A stretch of 6,517 nucleotides of DNA, taken from assembly GCA_030633185.1 (NCBI GenBank), contig DAOVTG010000142.1, positions 1-6,517 of the forward strand, given 5' to 3'. Positions 5,782 through 6,517 of the stretch are shown in pieces (positions within the stretch are counted from its first letter, which is position 1; each line of letters begins with the position of its first letter). Under the pieces are notes generated by a model. The model ran no database searches. It was not told the DNA's origin and saw nothing but the letters and a program-made list of their open reading frames with translations. Both the position numbers and the translations under genes were made by a program. The DNA comes from Deltaproteobacteria bacterium. GTDB taxonomy: Bacteria; Desulfobacterota; Anaeroferrophillalia; Anaeroferrophillales; Tharpellaceae.

Positions 5782-6517
5782 ATAATTATAAGGTTAAAGA
5801 AATAATGAAAACTGTCGAAAAGAGAAGAGGTGGTTTTACGCTGATTGAATTACTTCTGGTGGTGGCGATTATTGGTCTTTTACTGGCTCTGATCGTGCCC
5901 CGAGCCCAGCGGGCCCGGATTGATGCCAAATTTGCCGAGGTTCGCCAATGTGGTTCCGAGATCGCCGCAACCATTATGATCTGGGCTGAGGATAAGGCTC
6001 GCAACCAGTATGGTGGCACCAATTTCACGACCAAAGATTTTCTCTCTGCGGATATTGAACTCCTTGAGCCGGAGTTTACAAATTATAAATTGTCTAGTAA
6101 GTATACTGGCAACCAAGCCTTTGACGGTGTTCAGGCGCTCACGCCGGTTGAGCAAAGGCCAAAAAATCCGTTTAATTTTGTTAACTATTTTACTGAAATA
6201 AATGATGATAAAGTAGTTAGGGAAGAGTCGGTAGTTGCTGATGAGTATGAATTACCGATCCCGAGCAAAAAACCGGGACTCCTTTTTTTCGCGGTTCAAC
6301 CTGATCCGGTTATGAAGGAGTTCCTTAACTTCTACCTGCTCTATACCACAGCCGTCGCCGTCGATGCCGAGACCGGCTCCTGGTACGGTGCCATGGATCA
6401 CGAAAAGTATGAAGGTTTGCGTCACGGTATTTTTGTTGCCCGACTTTACGATAACCGGGAATACGGCGGTCGCGAAGAGAATCTTTTTGATTGGCACAAG
6501 CGGCAGACCTCGAAATA
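5778..6517 (+). CDS. Type IV prepilin / pseudopilin (runs off the right edge)
   Basis: The protein has a class III signal: a basic leader (KRRGG), then the prepilin peptidase site G|FTLIE with the conserved Glu at mature position 5, then a hydrophobic helix (LLLVVAIIGLLLALIVP). It would form the fibre or its tip after cleavage and N-methylation. From ATG 5805 it reads 237 codons without a stop to base 6515; from GTG 5778, with the better ribosome site, the leader is 9 residues longer. The window ends in TA, so a TAA or TAG stop may be the very next codon. After the helix come about 200 residues of soluble domain, with a Trp/Tyr/His-rich C-terminal part (GSWYGAMDHEKYEGLRHG) and a single cysteine (Cys49). 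It lacks the C-terminal cysteine pair of many type IVa major pilins and is longer than GspG pseudopilins (about 140 residues), so a minor pilin or lineage-specific pilin is likely. MshB or MshA would be the positional equivalents, but the soluble domain is not recognisable. Confidence 0.88.
   Translation, partial: MNNYKVKEIMKTVEKRRGGFTLIELLLVVAIIGLLLALIVPRAQRARIDAKFAEVRQCGSEIAATIMIWAEDKARNQYGGTNFTTKDFLSADIELLEPEFTNYKLSSKYTGNQAFDGVQALTPVEQRPKNPFNFVNYFTEINDDKVVREESVVADEYELPIPSKKPGLLFFAVQPDPVMKEFLNFYLLYTTAVAVDAETGSWYGAMDHEKYEGLRHGIFVARLYDNREYGGREENLFDWHKRQTSK

Noticed and set aside
6259..6289. Terminator-like structure: TCCCG (6259-6263) pairs with CGGGA (6274-6278), followed by seven T at 6283-6289.
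   Set aside because: The stem is only 5 bp with a 10-base loop, the T run starts 4 bases after the stem, and the whole lies inside the open pilin frame.

Overview
The window is one strand of a single tightly packed operon, with every supported gene on the + strand. It encodes the core of a type IV pilus / type II secretion-like machine. The best match is the MSHA (mannose-sensitive haemagglutinin) class of type IVa pili. In order it holds the last 30 codons of an unidentified upstream gene (to 94), an MshL-type outer-membrane secretin lipoprotein (111-1637), an MshN-type single-pass membrane protein with C-terminal TPRs (1634-2878), an MshE-type assembly ATPase with an N-terminal cyclic-di-GMP-binding MshEN domain (2888-4543), an MshG/GspF-type inner-membrane platform protein (4543-5781), and a type IV prepilin/pseudopilin (from about 5778) that runs off the right edge two bases into what is probably its stop codon.

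The gene order L-N-E-G-prepilin resembles the Vibrio msh locus (L-M-N-E-G-F-B-A...) but lacks mshM between L and N and mshF between G and the pilin. Gene junctions are very tight: a 4-bp ATGA overlap, a 9-bp gap, a 1-bp TAATG overlap, and either a 4-bp GTGA overlap or a 23-bp gap before the pilin. No internal promoter or terminator is convincing, so the genes are probably co-transcribed from a promoter left of the window and partly translationally coupled. No intergenic stretch reaches 30 bases.

The parts work together as follows. The prepilin is processed by a prepilin peptidase (not in the window) and inserted in the inner membrane. The MshE hexamer, probably switched on by cyclic-di-GMP, turns the MshG platform to extract and polymerise pilin subunits. 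The fibre leaves through the MshL secretin. The MshN-like protein probably links the inner-membrane parts to the secretin through its periplasmic TPR domain. No retraction ATPase (PilT) is visible here.

The organism is a Gram-negative (diderm) bacterium of medium GC. MSH-like clusters of this reduced form are common outside Vibrio, including in deltaproteobacterial (Desulfobacterota-type) lineages. That placement is an inference from general resemblance and cannot be settled from the sequence alone. Nothing here looks like a wholly new system. The points of most interest are the cyclic-di-GMP motif in the ATPase, the glycine-serine linkers in the secretin, the long unusual pilin with an AT-rich middle, and two start-codon questions.
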